Positions 1 through 10,458 of a DNA stretch of 64,000 bases are shown piece by piece; the stretch's first letter is position 1; every line of letters begins with the position of its first letter. The stretch comes from Pseudomonadota bacterium (GTDB taxonomy: Bacteria > Pseudomonadota > Alphaproteobacteria > Rhizobiales > Beijerinckiaceae). The notes under the pieces were generated by a model. The model searched no databases and was not told the origin of the DNA. It saw only the letters and a list, made by a program, of their open reading frames with translations. The stretch is from positions 1-64,000 of the forward strand of contig JAKAJL010000016.1 of assembly GCA_021813805.1 (NCBI GenBank), written 5' to 3'. A program made the position numbers and the translations under genes.

Positions 1-60
1 TCGTCTGCAAGCCGCCGCCGCCTGGCGTGTGATGGCCGAACGGCGCCGGCTTGCAAACGA
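1..60. repeat. Inverted repeat at the left window edge
   Basis: TCGTCTGCAAGCCG at 1-14 is matched by its reverse complement at 47-60 with a single mismatch (position 5), separated by a 32-base GC-rich spacer. It could be a transcription terminator of whatever lies left of the window or part of a repeat cut by the edge. The rest of 61-458, downstream of the glucan synthase stop codon, shows no gene I can support. Confidence 0.5.
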
Positions 61-458
61 GCCAAATCGTTGGAGCACTTCATGAAGACCGACCCTTGAC
101 AGATCCGATCCCATACAAGTCCATGGGCGGAAAGCGGTCCTGGACCGAAGGACCGGTACTTTTCGATCAGCGGTCGAAGGCGCGGGGGCAAGGATGCACC
201 ATAACCGGAAATTCGGAGCAGGATGAACCGACCGGCGTTTTCCTTGGATAGCGGCCCTTCGTTGACGCGGTTTCGACACCACTTACCCGTAAAAGCGGCG
301 GCAACTCGTCGCGAGAAGTCGTATCCCCGCCCAAGGGTGGGACAACCCCGAAGCGTTACTCCTCGATTTTCCCGTGACTGGACGTTTACTGCGCAAATGG
401 CTTTCGAAAACCACGCCGAATGTCGCTTAACGGATGCGAGCCATTTACCAAAGCCAAT

Positions 459-3400
459 TCAGCCAAGCCGAATTACAAGCCGGTGCACGGCGCCGTCATC
501 GGCAAGCGGCAGTCTTAGCGGTCGGGCCTGGACGATCTTTCCATCACATGTGGAGAGAACGACGCCGCGCTCTACTCCGCTGGGATTTTCGACGCGAATT
601 TCATATCGCGATGAGCCATGCCGAAGCGAGAACTCGAAGCCCGCCCAGGCTTTCGGTATGCAGGGATCGACGCAGAGTTGATCGCCCTCCAGGCGCATTC
701 CAAGGATGCTTTCCACGCCGGCGCGCTGCATCCAGGCGGCGGAGCCTGTGTACCAGGTCCAGCCGCCGCGCCCGACATGCGGGCCCACGGCATAGACATC
801 GGCGGCGACGACATAGGGTTCGACCTTGTAGCGATATACGTCCGCCCGAGTACGGGCGTGATTGATCGGATTCAGCAAAGAAAACAGGTTGGCCGCCTTG
901 TCGCCCTGGCCGAGTTTGGCGAACGCCATCACGGACCAAAGGGCGGCGTGGGTGTATTGGCCGCCGTTCTCGCGGACGCCCGGCGGATAGCCTTTAATGT
1001 AGCCGGGATCAAGCGCGGTCTTGTCGAATGGCGGCGCGAATAATGGCGCCAGCCCATCCTGCGGGCGGATCAGCTCGCGCTCGACCGAAGCCATCGCTCG
1101 CGCCGCCCGTTCGGGCGGCGCGGCGTCGGAAAGCGCGGCCCAGGATTGCGCGATGCAGTCGATCCTGCATTCTTCGCTTTGGCTTGAGCCAAGCGGTGTC
1201 CCGTCGTCGAAAAACCCGCGCCGATACCATTCGCCGTCCCAGGCCTCGCGCTCAATCGATGCCTGCAAGGCAGTAGCGCGCGTGCGCCATTTTTCCGTGC
1301 GGGCGTGCTCACCACGGGCTTCGGCGAGAGGCGCAAACTTGTTTAGCGTTGCATAGAGCAGCCAGCCAAGCCACACGCTTTCGCCTGCGCCTCTTGCGCC
1401 GACGCGGTTCATGCCGTCGTTCCAGTCGCCGGTACCGATCAGCGGCAAGTCATGACCGCCATGCGCCAAGCTACTGTCGAGCGCGCGAGCACAATGTTCG
1501 AACAGGGTTGCTGTTTCGTCGCTGATCGCCGGAGTGAAAAAGCTGTCATGCTCCAACGGCCCCAGCATCCGCCCTTCCAGAAATGGAAGTTTTTCATCGA
1601 GAACAGCGGCATCGCCAGAGACCTCGACATATTGGCCGACCGCGAAGGCCAGCCAGGCGCGGTCGTCGGAAATCCGGGTGCGTACGCCTTGACCCGAATG
1701 CGGCAGCCACCAATGCTGGACGTCGCCCTCGGCAAACTGCCGCGCCGCCGCGCGCAAAATGTGCTCGCGCGTCATTTGCGGATGAGACGCCGAGAGCGCC
1801 ATGCCGTCCTGGAGCTGATCGCGAAAACCATAGGCGCCGCTGGCCTGGTAGAAGGCCGAGCGCGCCCACAGGCGGCAGGCGATCGTCTGGTACAGCAGCC
1901 AACCGTTGAGCATGATGTCCATGGCCCGGTCCGGCGTTTTTACCGTGACCGCGCCCAGAAGCTCGTCCCAATAGAGGCCGACTTTTGCGAATACCGCATC
2001 AAGGTCAGCGCCGCGGTAGTGTTCGATCAGGCCCCGCGCTTCCTGCGCATCCGAGGCGTCGCCTAACAGGAAGGTGATTTCGACGCTGGCGCCCGGCGCG
2101 AGCACGACGCGGGAGCGCATGGCCGCACAGGGATCAAGGCCCGCGCCGACAATGTTCGACAGGGCCGCGCCGCTGACCAGCGCCGCCGGGGCGCTGAGCG
2201 TCCCGTTGCGGCCGATGAACTCCCGGCGATCACCGGTCCAGTCGGTTTGCCGCCCGCGGAGATCGACAAAGGCGATGCGCGCGCCGAAACCCGCGCTCCA
2301 ACGATTTTGGGCGAATATCGCGCCCGAACGGGAATCCAATGCAGTCGTCACGAAAGGCAGTCCGGCCGAACGCGATGGGCCGAGCGCCCATTCCACATAG
2401 GCGGCCACGCTGAGATGACGAACGCGCCCTGACAGATTGCGCAATTTAAGCCGCGATATTTTGATCGACGCGTCGATAGGCGCGAATTGCAGGAGATCTG
2501 ATTGGATGTCGTGGCTGGTGTGCTCGAACCGGCTGTAGCCGCGACCATGGCGGGCGCGATAAGTCGCCGCCTCGATGCGGATGGGAAACGCGGTCGGGCT
2601 CCAGTATGCGCCGGTATCGTCGTCGCGGATATAAAAGGCCTCGCCTGACCGGTCGGCGACCGGGTCGTTCGACCATGGCGTGAGCTGGTTTTCGCGACTG
2701 TTGACAGACCAGGTGTAACCGCTGCCTTCGGTCGCCGCCTGGAAGCCGAAATTTTCGTTGGCGACGACATTGATCCAGGGAGCCGGCGTCGCCTGGCCAG
2801 GGTCGAGAATCGTCACATATTCCTGCCCGTCCTTGGCGAAGCCGCCTAGCCCGTTGAAGAATTCAAGTTTTTCCGCCGGCGCCGCCGTGGGCGTCGGATT
2901 TGGCGCGAACGTCGTCTTCGTCAGCAGGCCGGCGGACGGCTTTATCGACGCTTGCGTCTCGACGATCCGCTCGAGCTGAGCGAACAGCCCGCCGCGCTGC
3001 GCCACAAGAACGACCCGCGCGACAGAAGCAAGCTGGGCGGACGTCTCAGGGGCAATGAGGTCGCCGCGCAGCACGAAGACTCCGCCCGGCGAATCCTCGC
3101 CGCGAATTCTCGGTCGAATTTGACGGCTGCGGATCAGGGTTTCGAGAGAGGCCTGAAGATCCTGGACATAGGAGGATTGTCGCTCGTTGAGGATCACCAG
3201 ATCGACCGCGAGCTGTTTCATTCGCCAATATTCGTGCGCCTGGAGCAATTCACGCGCGATATCGAGATCATCGGCGTCGGAGATGCGCAAAAGCACGATG
3301 GGCAGATCGCCGGAAATACCGAGTGGCCACATTCTCGCCTGCGCCCCGGCGCCGCGAAGAATCGTGTCGGATGGAGGCCGCCAGGTGGGACTGACGTAGA

Positions 3401-6400
3401 TCACATGGCTCGCCAGACGCTGGAATTGGCTGGCTTCGCCGGCGGTGACACCGAGATGATGCAATTGCACCTGAGCCTGCGTCCAGGCGAGAGTCGTTGC
3501 GCGCGAATAGGCCGTGGCGTCGCGATGCTTGTCGACAATGTCGAGCAGGGTTTCGCGCGTTGAGGCCGCCATCGTCCAGAAGGAAATTCGCGCTGTGGCG
3601 CCCGGCTGAATCCGCACACGCCGGCGCAGGGCGAAAATCGGGTCGAGCACTGCGCCGACCGTATTCGAAAGCGCCCTCCCGTCGATCATGGCGATCGGCG
3701 TTCTCACGCTCCGGCCCCGCCCCAGGAAGCGCGCCCGGTCAGTTTCGACCTCGGTCTTTCCGGCCGTTTCGCCATCGATGACGGCGATCTGTCCGACCCA
3801 GATTTCCGGCTCGCTCGGATCGCGCCTGCGCCTTGTGGCCAGCAGCGCGCCGACATCGGCCAGGAATTCCGTCTCGACGAAAAGCTTGGAAAAAGCCGGG
3901 TGCGCGATATCCGCCGCCTGTGGGGCGAGGACCAGTTCGGCATAGGAGGTGATTTCGATTTCGCGGACGAGTGGGCCATTGTTGGTCACGGAAACGCGCC
4001 GCACTTCGGCGTCATCCTCGGAGGAGACGACGACATCCAAAGTCGTCGTCAGATTTGCGTCCTGGCGCGTGATTTCGGCGCGATCCTCGTTGAAGGCGAC
4101 ATGATAATCGTCGGCTTCGCGGCCGCTCGGCTGAAAGCCCGCCGACCAAACCTCGCTGCTGAGAACATCGCGCAGAAAAATATAGGAGCCGAAATCATCG
4201 CAGGAAGAGTCTTCCCGCCAGCGGGTCAGGGCGAGTTTTCCCCAGCGGCTGTAGCCGGAACCGGCGCTGGTCAACATTGTGGAATAAAGTCCGTTGGAAA
4301 GCAGGTGCGTAGCCGGGGTCGCCTGATGCGCGGAGGAATAACGTCGGCCGCCCGACGGCTCGGCGTCGCGCCCTTTTTTGGCGGAGTATTTCATTTCCGC
4401 CGCCCAGGGACGGATGACGGCGACCTCGCGCGGCACGCGCTCCTGCAACAGCAGTTCGGTCGCCTGCACCATCGGTTCGGCGTGAAACCGCGCCCGCATC
4501 CTGGCGTCGAGCACGGCATTGGCGATGGCGACGATCGTCATGCCCTGATGATGGGCCATGAAGGCGCGCACAATGGCGCGCTGTTCGCTTTCGGGGACGC
4601 GCGCCGGCGTATAATCCAGCGCCTCATAGAAGCCGTAACGGCCGAGTGCGCCGACGCCGGCGAGGCGCTCCAGATTAGCGCGAGCCGCCGCCGGATCAAC
4701 CATAGTCGCGAGCGCGGTCGCATATGGCGCCACGACGAAATTGTCGGCGAGTCCGCGTTTCAGACCGAGGCCGGGAATGCCAAAATTGGAATATTGGTAG
4801 GTCAATTCCAGATCGCGCGCGTTATAGGCGGACTCCGAAACGCCCCAGGGCAAATTCAACTTGTTCGCAAAGGCGATCTGTCGGCCTACGACTAGACGGC
4901 TCGTCGCTTCCAGCAGACTTCCCGCCGGCGCCCGCATGACGAGCGAAGGCATCAGATATTCGAACATCGATCCCGACCAGGAGGTCAGCGCGGCGCCATG
5001 AGCGATGGGCGTCGCCGTGCGGCCAAGGTGGAACCAATGGCGTGCGGGAATATCGCCCTTGGCGATGGCGAAGAAACTGGCCAGTCGCGCTTCGGAAGCC
5101 AAGAGATCGTAACAATTGGGATCGAGCGCGCCTTCGGGCACCAGATAGCCGATCGATAGCAGATTGCGCCTGCGGTCGACGAGAAAGCCGAAGTCCATGG
5201 CTAGCGCCATTGATCGAGCCGTTTCTTCCAGCTTCTCCAGCCGCGCGCGCAAGGTGGCGGAGTCTTTGGCGTTCCGCGTGTTGTCGGCAAGATGCGCAGC
5301 GATGGCGTTCACGGCAGCCTGCGCCCAGAACAGCATGTCCGCGCCAGCCTCGTCGCCGCGTTCGCTGGCCAGCGCCCGCGCCATATCGACCATCGTTTCG
5401 GCCTGGAGGCCGAGATTTTCCAGGCGAGCCCCAAAATCGTCCGGCGTCAGGAATGGCTCGCGCGCCGCCGCCGCGAGCGCGGACAGCGCATCGTCGAGTT
5501 GCCGCCAGGTGACGGTTTGGGTCCTGCGGCCGTCACGCAGGCGCGCCGCGTCTTCCCGGGTCAGGTCGAGCGCGTCGGCCACCCCTTCGAGGCAAGCCTT
5601 GGGTTCTGTCGGCGAATCTCGCCATTCGCGGCAAGCGTTGGCCAAGGCGATCAGGTGTCCGGCAAGATTGCCGCTATCGACCGAGGAGACATATTTCGGG
5701 TCGAGCGGACGTAGGTCGCCGGTGTCGTACCAATTGTAAAAATGGCCGCGGAAACGCTCCATGCCGTTCATGGTCGCCAGAGTGGCCTCAAGCCGTTCGA
5801 TCGTTTCTTGCGCTCCAAGCCATCCGAAGTCGCGGGCGCTGGCCAGCGAAAGGAGATAAAGGCCGAGATTGGTCGGTGACGTTCGATGCGCCACCTTCGG
5901 CGCCGGATCTTCCTGGAAATTGTCGGGCGGCAGCATGTGGTCGGCGTTGGTGACGAATGTCTCGAAAAAGCGCCATGTCCGGCGCGCGGTCAGCCGCAGG
6001 GCCTGCGCGTCGTCATTGGACAGGGGTTTTCTGCTGGCGCGACGCGGCGGCAGGCTGACCCAGCGCGCCACAGCGGGTGATGCCAGCCAGAGCGCCGCAA
6101 AGGCGCCGGTCAGCAGCGCGTTTCCGCCTCCGTTAATCCAGCCGACGATGATGACCAGCGCGCTGATGACCAGAGCGCCGGCCATACGGCGATAATAGCC
6201 GGACAAATCGAGACGCCGGGTGATGGTCGCCTGCGCCGCTGGAACCCATTCGAGCAGATTCTTGTGGCTGACATAGAGCCGAAACAGGGTGCGAATGATC
6301 GCGTCGCCCATCAGCCAGGCTTGATGGGCCAGGAAAATGATGGTGAGCGAGGACAAGGTTAGGGCCAGCTTGAGGTCGCCGCCGAGAGCGCGAAAATGAC

Positions 6401-9032
6401 TGGACAGAGTGATTCCGGGCCGGCGCGGCGGTATGGCCGCAATGACGGGAATCATCGGCGGCAAGGCGATCGTCGCCAGCACAAAGGCGGTCCAGACCAA
6501 TGCCGCATGGACCGGCAGGAGCCAGCCCGCAAGCAGGGCGAGGATCGCAAGTGGCGCGGACAGGGTGCGGCGCAGATTGTCGAGCATTTTCCAGCGCCCG
6601 ATGGCCGGAATGGCGGCGGACGCTTGCGTCGAATCGACGGGTTTTGGCGCGCGACCGAGTATCCACGGCAGGAGCTGCCAATCGCCGCGCGCCCAGCGAT
6701 GGTGGCGCAGCGCGCCGACCTCGTAGCGTGCGGGAAATTCCTCGACGATTTCAACGTCGGAGGCCAGACCGGCGCGGGCGAACACGCCCTCGAACAGATC
6801 ATGGCTGAGGAGCGTCGAGTCAGGCGCGCGGCCGGCCAGCGCGGCTTCGAAGGCGTCGATGTCATAAATGCCCTTGCCGGCATAGGAGCCTTCGCCGAAC
6901 ATGTCCTGATAGACGTCGGAAACCGCCGAAGCATAAGGATCAATGCCACTCAGGCTCGAAAAGATGCGTTGGAAAAGCGAACCTTCGAGCCCCACCGGCA
7001 GCGAAGGCGTCACACGCGGTTGCAACACCCCATAGCCTTCGACAATTCGCCCCGTCGCTACGTCGAAACGCGGCCGGTTGAGCGGATGCGCCATCTTGCC
7101 GATCAGGCGGCGGACGGCGTCGCGCGGCAGGCGCGTATCGCCGTCTAGCGTGACGACATAGCGCGTATCGGGCGGCGCCAGCGGCGGGGCGCCATCGACG
7201 CAGACGAAGGCGGTATCGGTGGCGCCGCGTAAAAAACGATTCAGTTCGTGCAGCTTGCCGCGTTTGCGCTCCCAGCCAATCCAGCGCGATTCACTTGGAC
7301 ACCAGACCCGGTGGCGATGTAGCAGGAGGAAACGCGGGCCGCCACGAGCCGGTCCATAAAGCTGATTCAGCCGCGCGACGCCTTTCGCCGCGACAGCCAG
7401 CAGCGCCTCGTCGCCGTCGATGTTCTTAGCCGCGGCGTCCAGCCAGTCGGAGAGCAATGCGAAATGCAGGTCGCCTTCGGGACAGGCGAGATGGTGAATC
7501 TCGAGACGCTCGATCTGCTCCTCGATGGCGTCCGGCGTGGTCAAAAGCGTCGGCACGGCGACAAGGGTGCGCAGACGCGAAGGAACGCCCTTGGCCAGTT
7601 CCATGGCCGGCAGAAGGTTGGCGTGGAAGCCGAAGCTGACCGCCCGATTGACCAGCGCGACCGCGGCATCAACGGCGGGGATCGCACCAAGAACGACCAA
7701 AACGCCGAGCGGCCATGCCCCAAGGCCCATGGCGGCGAGAGCGACAAGCGCGACGGCGAGCAGGATCAGGGTGACGGCGGCGATGGCGCCGGCATAAAAA
7801 CCGATGCCCGAGGCCCGATGCAGGCGCACTCGCCACTTGTGCTCCCGCGGGTGATAGCCGATCTTTTGTTCAAAATCCTGTCGGCCGCCGCCGATGAGGT
7901 GATAGCCAGGATCGCTTTTTCGGGCGTCCGCCGGGGCGGACGCCTCGTGATGAAAGCGCTTGGCCGCCGCGACGGCGCGGTGCGCAATGTCGAGTTCGGC
8001 AGTATTCGAACCGCGCGCCAATTCCTCGATGGCGGTGCGATAGAGATTGCGCGTGGGGAAATCCATGTCCTTGTAGGCGCTGTCGATTGCGAGCGCTTCG
8101 TCGACAAGGCTGACCTCCTCGAACAGGTCTTTCCAATCGACATCCGAGATCAAGCGCAGGCTGGTGATGATGTTGCGCACCGTGACGCTGGTTGCGCCCT
8201 GCCGCCGGTGCGCCTCGCGCACGACATCGTCGGCGGTCGTGTGCTGCGCGGCCAGTCGCTGGTCGAGCCAGGTCAAGGCCGGCGTAATCGTCGGGTCCTG
8301 GTCGCGCAGCCTATGGATGAGCTGGACGGCGAAGGCTTCCGAACGCGCATCGTCCTCGTGGTCGGCGAGCGAGACCTTTATCGGCTCCCCTTTTTGACTG
8401 GCTGCGCCCAGCAACCGGTCGGCGAGATCGTCCGCCAGATGACGCGCCGCGCGGCCTTTGACGATTTGCTCGGCAAGGCGGCGCAGATTTTCGATCATCA
8501 CGATCCGAAGCGTGATCGACACCGCCCATAATTCGCCGATCGTCAGCGGCTGCACCTCCTGATAGGCGCGCACATAGCCGACCAGCATGTCGGAATCGAA
8601 CCGGCTGTCGGTGTGCGCGACAAAGGCCCAGGCCATGCCGAACACACGCGGGTATCCGGCGAATGGTCCGACGGCGAGTTTTGGCAATTGCCGGTAATAG
8701 CCTGGCGGCAGATCCGAGCGGATTTCGCGGATCTGTTTTTCGATGAGATGATAATTTTCGATCAGCCATTCGGCCGCCGGCGTGACGGCGCGCCCCTCAT
8801 CGGTTCCCTGTAACAGGTTCTTGTATGCGGCAAGCAGGGCGGCGCCGTTCTCGGCGAGGCGACCCGCCAGCGGATGCCCCCTCCCTGGCTTTGGCGTTAC
8901 TTTCTGGGCCGTCGCGAGACTTCGCGCATGTTCCTCGATGCGCGCGGCGCTGAAAAGCTCTTCCCGAACAGGCTCCGGATTATCCCAGGGCGAGGGCGCG
9001 CGGGCGAACAAGGTGTGCAAAAATATCGTCAA
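459..9032 (-). CDS. ndvB: Cyclic beta-1,2-glucan synthase (NdvB/ChvB family)
   Basis: Giant inner-membrane protein of 2857 residues, the usual size for NdvB/ChvB. The family initiates, elongates and cyclises beta-1,2-glucan from UDP-glucose for the periplasm, where it acts in osmoadaptation and host interaction. Visible parts in order: an N-terminal cytoplasmic region; a hydrophobic segment near residues 410-460; a GT84 glycosyltransferase domain with the DGDTRLP motif near 630 and an RWARGDWQ motif near 780; further membrane segments near 810-980; a glucoamylase-like domain near 1050-1500; and a long GH94 phosphorylase-like C-terminal half with GTGDWNDGMNRVG near 2537, the region that sets glucan length in homologues. 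The start at 9032 gives MTIFLHTLFARAP; an alternative start slightly downstream cannot be excluded. It is transcribed alone; its neighbour upstream is a small DUF4167 gene. Confidence 0.95.
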   Translation of the reverse strand: MTIFLHTLFARAPSPWDNPEPVREELFSAARIEEHARSLATAQKVTPKPGRGHPLAGRLAENGAALLAAYKNLLQGTDEGRAVTPAAEWLIENYHLIEKQIREIRSDLPPGYYRQLPKLAVGPFAGYPRVFGMAWAFVAHTDSRFDSDMLVGYVRAYQEVQPLTIGELWAVSITLRIVMIENLRRLAEQIVKGRAARHLADDLADRLLGAASQKGEPIKVSLADHEDDARSEAFAVQLIHRLRDQDPTITPALTWLDQRLAAQHTTADDVVREAHRRQGATSVTVRNIITSLRLISDVDWKDLFEEVSLVDEALAIDSAYKDMDFPTRNLYRTAIEELARGSNTAELDIAHRAVAAAKRFHHEASAPADARKSDPGYHLIGGGRQDFEQKIGYHPREHKWRVRLHRASGIGFYAGAIAAVTLILLAVALVALAAMGLGAWPLGVLVVLGAIPAVDAAVALVNRAVSFGFHANLLPAMELAKGVPSRLRTLVAVPTLLTTPDAIEEQIERLEIHHLACPEGDLHFALLSDWLDAAAKNIDGDEALLAVAAKGVARLNQLYGPARGGPRFLLLHRHRVWCPSESRWIGWERKRGKLHELNRFLRGATDTAFVCVDGAPPLAPPDTRYVVTLDGDTRLPRDAVRRLIGKMAHPLNRPRFDVATGRIVEGYGVLQPRVTPSLPVGLEGSLFQRIFSSLSGIDPYASAVSDVYQDMFGEGSYAGKGIYDIDAFEAALAGRAPDSTLLSHDLFEGVFARAGLASDVEIVEEFPARYEVGALRHHRWARGDWQLLPWILGRAPKPVDSTQASAAIPAIGRWKMLDNLRRTLSAPLAILALLAGWLLPVHAALVWTAFVLATIALPPMIPVIAAIPPRRPGITLSSHFRALGGDLKLALTLSSLTIIFLAHQAWLMGDAIIRTLFRLYVSHKNLLEWVPAAQATITRRLDLSGYYRRMAGALVISALVIIVGWINGGGNALLTGAFAALWLASPAVARWVSLPPRRASRKPLSNDDAQALRLTARRTWRFFETFVTNADHMLPPDNFQEDPAPKVAHRTSPTNLGLYLLSLASARDFGWLGAQETIERLEATLATMNGMERFRGHFYNWYDTGDLRPLDPKYVSSVDSGNLAGHLIALANACREWRDSPTEPKACLEGVADALDLTREDAARLRDGRRTQTVTWRQLDDALSALAAAAREPFLTPDDFGARLENLGLQAETMVDMARALASERGDEAGADMLFWAQAAVNAIAAHLADNTRNAKDSATLRARLEKLEETARSMALAMDFGFLVDRRRNLLSIGYLVPEGALDPNCYDLLASEARLASFFAIAKGDIPARHWFHLGRTATPIAHGAALTSWSGSMFEYLMPSLVMRAPAGSLLEATSRLVVGRQIAFANKLNLPWGVSESAYNARDLELTYQYSNFGIPGLGLKRGLADNFVVAPYATALATMVDPAAARANLERLAGVGALGRYGFYEALDYTPARVPESEQRAIVRAFMAHHQGMTIVAIANAVLDARMRARFHAEPMVQATELLLQERVPREVAVIRPWAAEMKYSAKKGRDAEPSGGRRYSSAHQATPATHLLSNGLYSTMLTSAGSGYSRWGKLALTRWREDSSCDDFGSYIFLRDVLSSEVWSAGFQPSGREADDYHVAFNEDRAEITRQDANLTTTLDVVVSSEDDAEVRRVSVTNNGPLVREIEITSYAELVLAPQAADIAHPAFSKLFVETEFLADVGALLATRRRRDPSEPEIWVGQIAVIDGETAGKTEVETDRARFLGRGRSVRTPIAMIDGRALSNTVGAVLDPIFALRRRVRIQPGATARISFWTMAASTRETLLDIVDKHRDATAYSRATTLAWTQAQVQLHHLGVTAGEASQFQRLASHVIYVSPTWRPPSDTILRGAGAQARMWPLGISGDLPIVLLRISDADDLDIARELLQAHEYWRMKQLAVDLVILNERQSSYVQDLQASLETLIRSRQIRPRIRGEDSPGGVFVLRGDLIAPETSAQLASVARVVLVAQRGGLFAQLERIVETQASIKPSAGLLTKTTFAPNPTPTAAPAEKLEFFNGLGGFAKDGQEYVTILDPGQATPAPWINVVANENFGFQAATEGSGYTWSVNSRENQLTPWSNDPVADRSGEAFYIRDDDTGAYWSPTAFPIRIEAATYRARHGRGYSRFEHTSHDIQSDLLQFAPIDASIKISRLKLRNLSGRVRHLSVAAYVEWALGPSRSAGLPFVTTALDSRSGAIFAQNRWSAGFGARIAFVDLRGRQTDWTGDRREFIGRNGTLSAPAALVSGAALSNIVGAGLDPCAAMRSRVVLAPGASVEITFLLGDASDAQEARGLIEHYRGADLDAVFAKVGLYWDELLGAVTVKTPDRAMDIMLNGWLLYQTIACRLWARSAFYQASGAYGFRDQLQDGMALSASHPQMTREHILRAAARQFAEGDVQHWWLPHSGQGVRTRISDDRAWLAFAVGQYVEVSGDAAVLDEKLPFLEGRMLGPLEHDSFFTPAISDETATLFEHCARALDSSLAHGGHDLPLIGTGDWNDGMNRVGARGAGESVWLGWLLYATLNKFAPLAEARGEHARTEKWRTRATALQASIEREAWDGEWYRRGFFDDGTPLGSSQSEECRIDCIAQSWAALSDAAPPERAARAMASVERELIRPQDGLAPLFAPPFDKTALDPGYIKGYPPGVRENGGQYTHAALWSVMAFAKLGQGDKAANLFSLLNPINHARTRADVYRYKVEPYVVAADVYAVGPHVGRGGWTWYTGSAAWMQRAGVESILGMRLEGDQLCVDPCIPKAWAGFEFSLRHGSSRYEIRVENPSGVERGVVLSTCDGKIVQARPLRLPLADDGAVHRLVIRLG

Positions 9033-9165
9033 CTGGGCCTCAAATCAAAAAATAGGGATGGACACAACGTCCTCGGTCGGGGCGGAACGGTTTCATTATT
9101 GCCGGTCTGTCATCGAGGCGAAGGTCGGAAAACAAATCGCGCCGATGGCCAATGGCCCTGAAAAG

Positions 9166-9561
9166 TCAACTAACTTTTCGGGAATAAGTTGCTTTTTGCA
9201 CCGCGAAGGGCTGCGGCGCCAGCTCTGCGGGCACGGCGAAACGATCGGGGAATCCGCGGTCGTTGTTCTCACCGTCCGAACCGTCGGGATGGGTTTCTCC
9301 AAACGCCCGGGGCCCCGCGTGAGCGGCTGCAATCAGCAGGAAATAATGCTCGGCGTGCTGGAGATAGTTCTCCGCCGAGACAGGATTGCCGGCCGTATGA
9401 GCGTCCCTCGCCAATTGAAGATATTTATCAGCTATGTGCCGCGCGGTTCCGCGTATCTTGACGTCCGGCCCATTCGATTCATATGTGCGGGTCGGTGGGT
9501 TGGACTCGTGACGAGCGCCCATCGGGCGGCTCCGCAACCGGCTATTCTGGTCAGATTTCAT
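9166..9561 (-). CDS. DUF4167 domain protein
   Basis: 131 residues. The central block (about residues 28-80: SNGPDVKIRGTARHIADKY, then the LARDAHTAGN and AENYLQHAEHYF motifs) is the conserved DUF4167 core typical of Alphaproteobacteria, usually found in longer proteins with RNA-binding-like basic and low-complexity regions. This copy is short, with a basic N-terminus and an acidic-polar C-terminal tail. An AGGA sequence lies about 8 bases before the ATG. Function is unknown in the family; a nucleic-acid-associated role is only a guess from its basic composition. Confidence 0.8.
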   Translation of the reverse strand: MKSDQNSRLRSRPMGARHESNPPTRTYESNGPDVKIRGTARHIADKYLQLARDAHTAGNPVSAENYLQHAEHYFLLIAAAHAGPRAFGETHPDGSDGENNDRGFPDRFAVPAELAPQPFAVQKATYSRKVS

Positions 9562-9627
9562 TCATTGTCCTAAAATTTCGAAGGCTCAAGGCCGGAGAAC
9601 CGCCGTTTCTCGATTCAAGCCTCCTGG

Positions 9628-10077
9628 TCACGGATTGGCTTTGTCGGCGACTGGCGCGGAGGAAGCGGTTTCGTGCTGGCCGGCGTCCCCATGCGGCGTC
9701 TTCCTGAAAGCGGATACGAGCGCCAAACCGAGAAGCAGCACCAGGATTGCAGGGACGAGGGGACTCCAGCGAGGGGCGTTGGCCTTGGCGCCGACGAAGG
9801 GAATTTTCTTGTATTCGTGCGCCGGGAGAAGGGCGAACAGCCGTTTCGCGATGGCCTTGTTTTCAGCGTCTCCGCGATCAGGGATCAGGCGGAGCAGCGC
9901 TTCGAAAGCGGCGGATTTCGGCAATCGCGCGATGCGGGCTGCTTCCTGCCACGGGTCGACGCCCGAGCGCGCGATGGCCGACACCATGGTCAACGGCGCC
10001 CCGGGCGCCTCGTCGCAGACAATGGCATAGAGGAAGGGCTCGAATTCCGGGCCAAGCGGCGGGAAGGCCTGAGACAA
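9628..10077 (-). CDS. Hypothetical protein with one C-terminal membrane segment
   Basis: 149 residues, not recognised. The first 100 residues look soluble and helical, with an acidic N-terminus and an AHEYKKIPFVGAKANAPRW linker. They are followed by a single hydrophobic stretch near residues 105-123 (WSPLVPAILVLLLGLALV) and a short polar tail. This arrangement suggests a tail-anchored inner-membrane protein facing the cytoplasm. It sits between the DUF4167 gene and another hypothetical gene on the same strand, with about 40 bases on the upstream side, so a small operon is possible. No catalytic motif was seen. Confidence 0.6.
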   Translation of the reverse strand: MSQAFPPLGPEFEPFLYAIVCDEAPGAPLTMVSAIARSGVDPWQEAARIARLPKSAAFEALLRLIPDRGDAENKAIAKRLFALLPAHEYKKIPFVGAKANAPRWSPLVPAILVLLLGLALVSAFRKTPHGDAGQHETASSAPVADKANP

Positions 10078-10119
10078 TTTCGCTCCGATCCTTAAATTCC
10101 GCCGCCTGTCGACTCGTCG

Positions 10120-10458
10120 TCAGTGACGCCAGTCGGCGAGCGCCGTCGGTAATTGTCCTGTCGCGTCGACATGAGCCACGTCGCTGCCCGGCGCTAGCGT
10201 CGAGTCTAAAAAGCTGAGATTGAGGACGAGCCCCCGTTCGGTGAGGAGTTGAAGGTCACTGCGGCCGAACAGCCGCTTGAGGACCTTGGGCGGCGCATGG
10301 ATTTCGCCGCAAACCGTGACCCCGCCGCCGGCGTTGAAATAGCCGTCGAAATCGAAATCGGCTTGGGCGAGCATCTCGCCGTTGTGGGTGACGAAGCCAT
10401 GTCCGGACATTCCGCCGAGATAGCGCAGCGCCTTGGTCTTGCGGGTCATGGCTTTCAT
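10120..10458 (-). CDS. Hypothetical protein, overlaps a frameshifted upstream gene
   Basis: 112 residues, family not recognised. The sequence is rich in Gly/Asp/Phe around FDFDGYFNAGGG and has no signal peptide or membrane segment. Its ATG forms an ATGA overlap with the stop codon of the frame-corrected upstream gene (10455-10719), so the two were probably co-translated. That shared architecture is the main evidence that both are real genes. Confidence 0.6.
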   Translation of the reverse strand: MKAMTRKTKALRYLGGMSGHGFVTHNGEMLAQADFDFDGYFNAGGGVTVCGEIHAPPKVLKRLFGRSDLQLLTERGLVLNLSFLDSTLAPGSDVAHVDATGQLPTALADWRH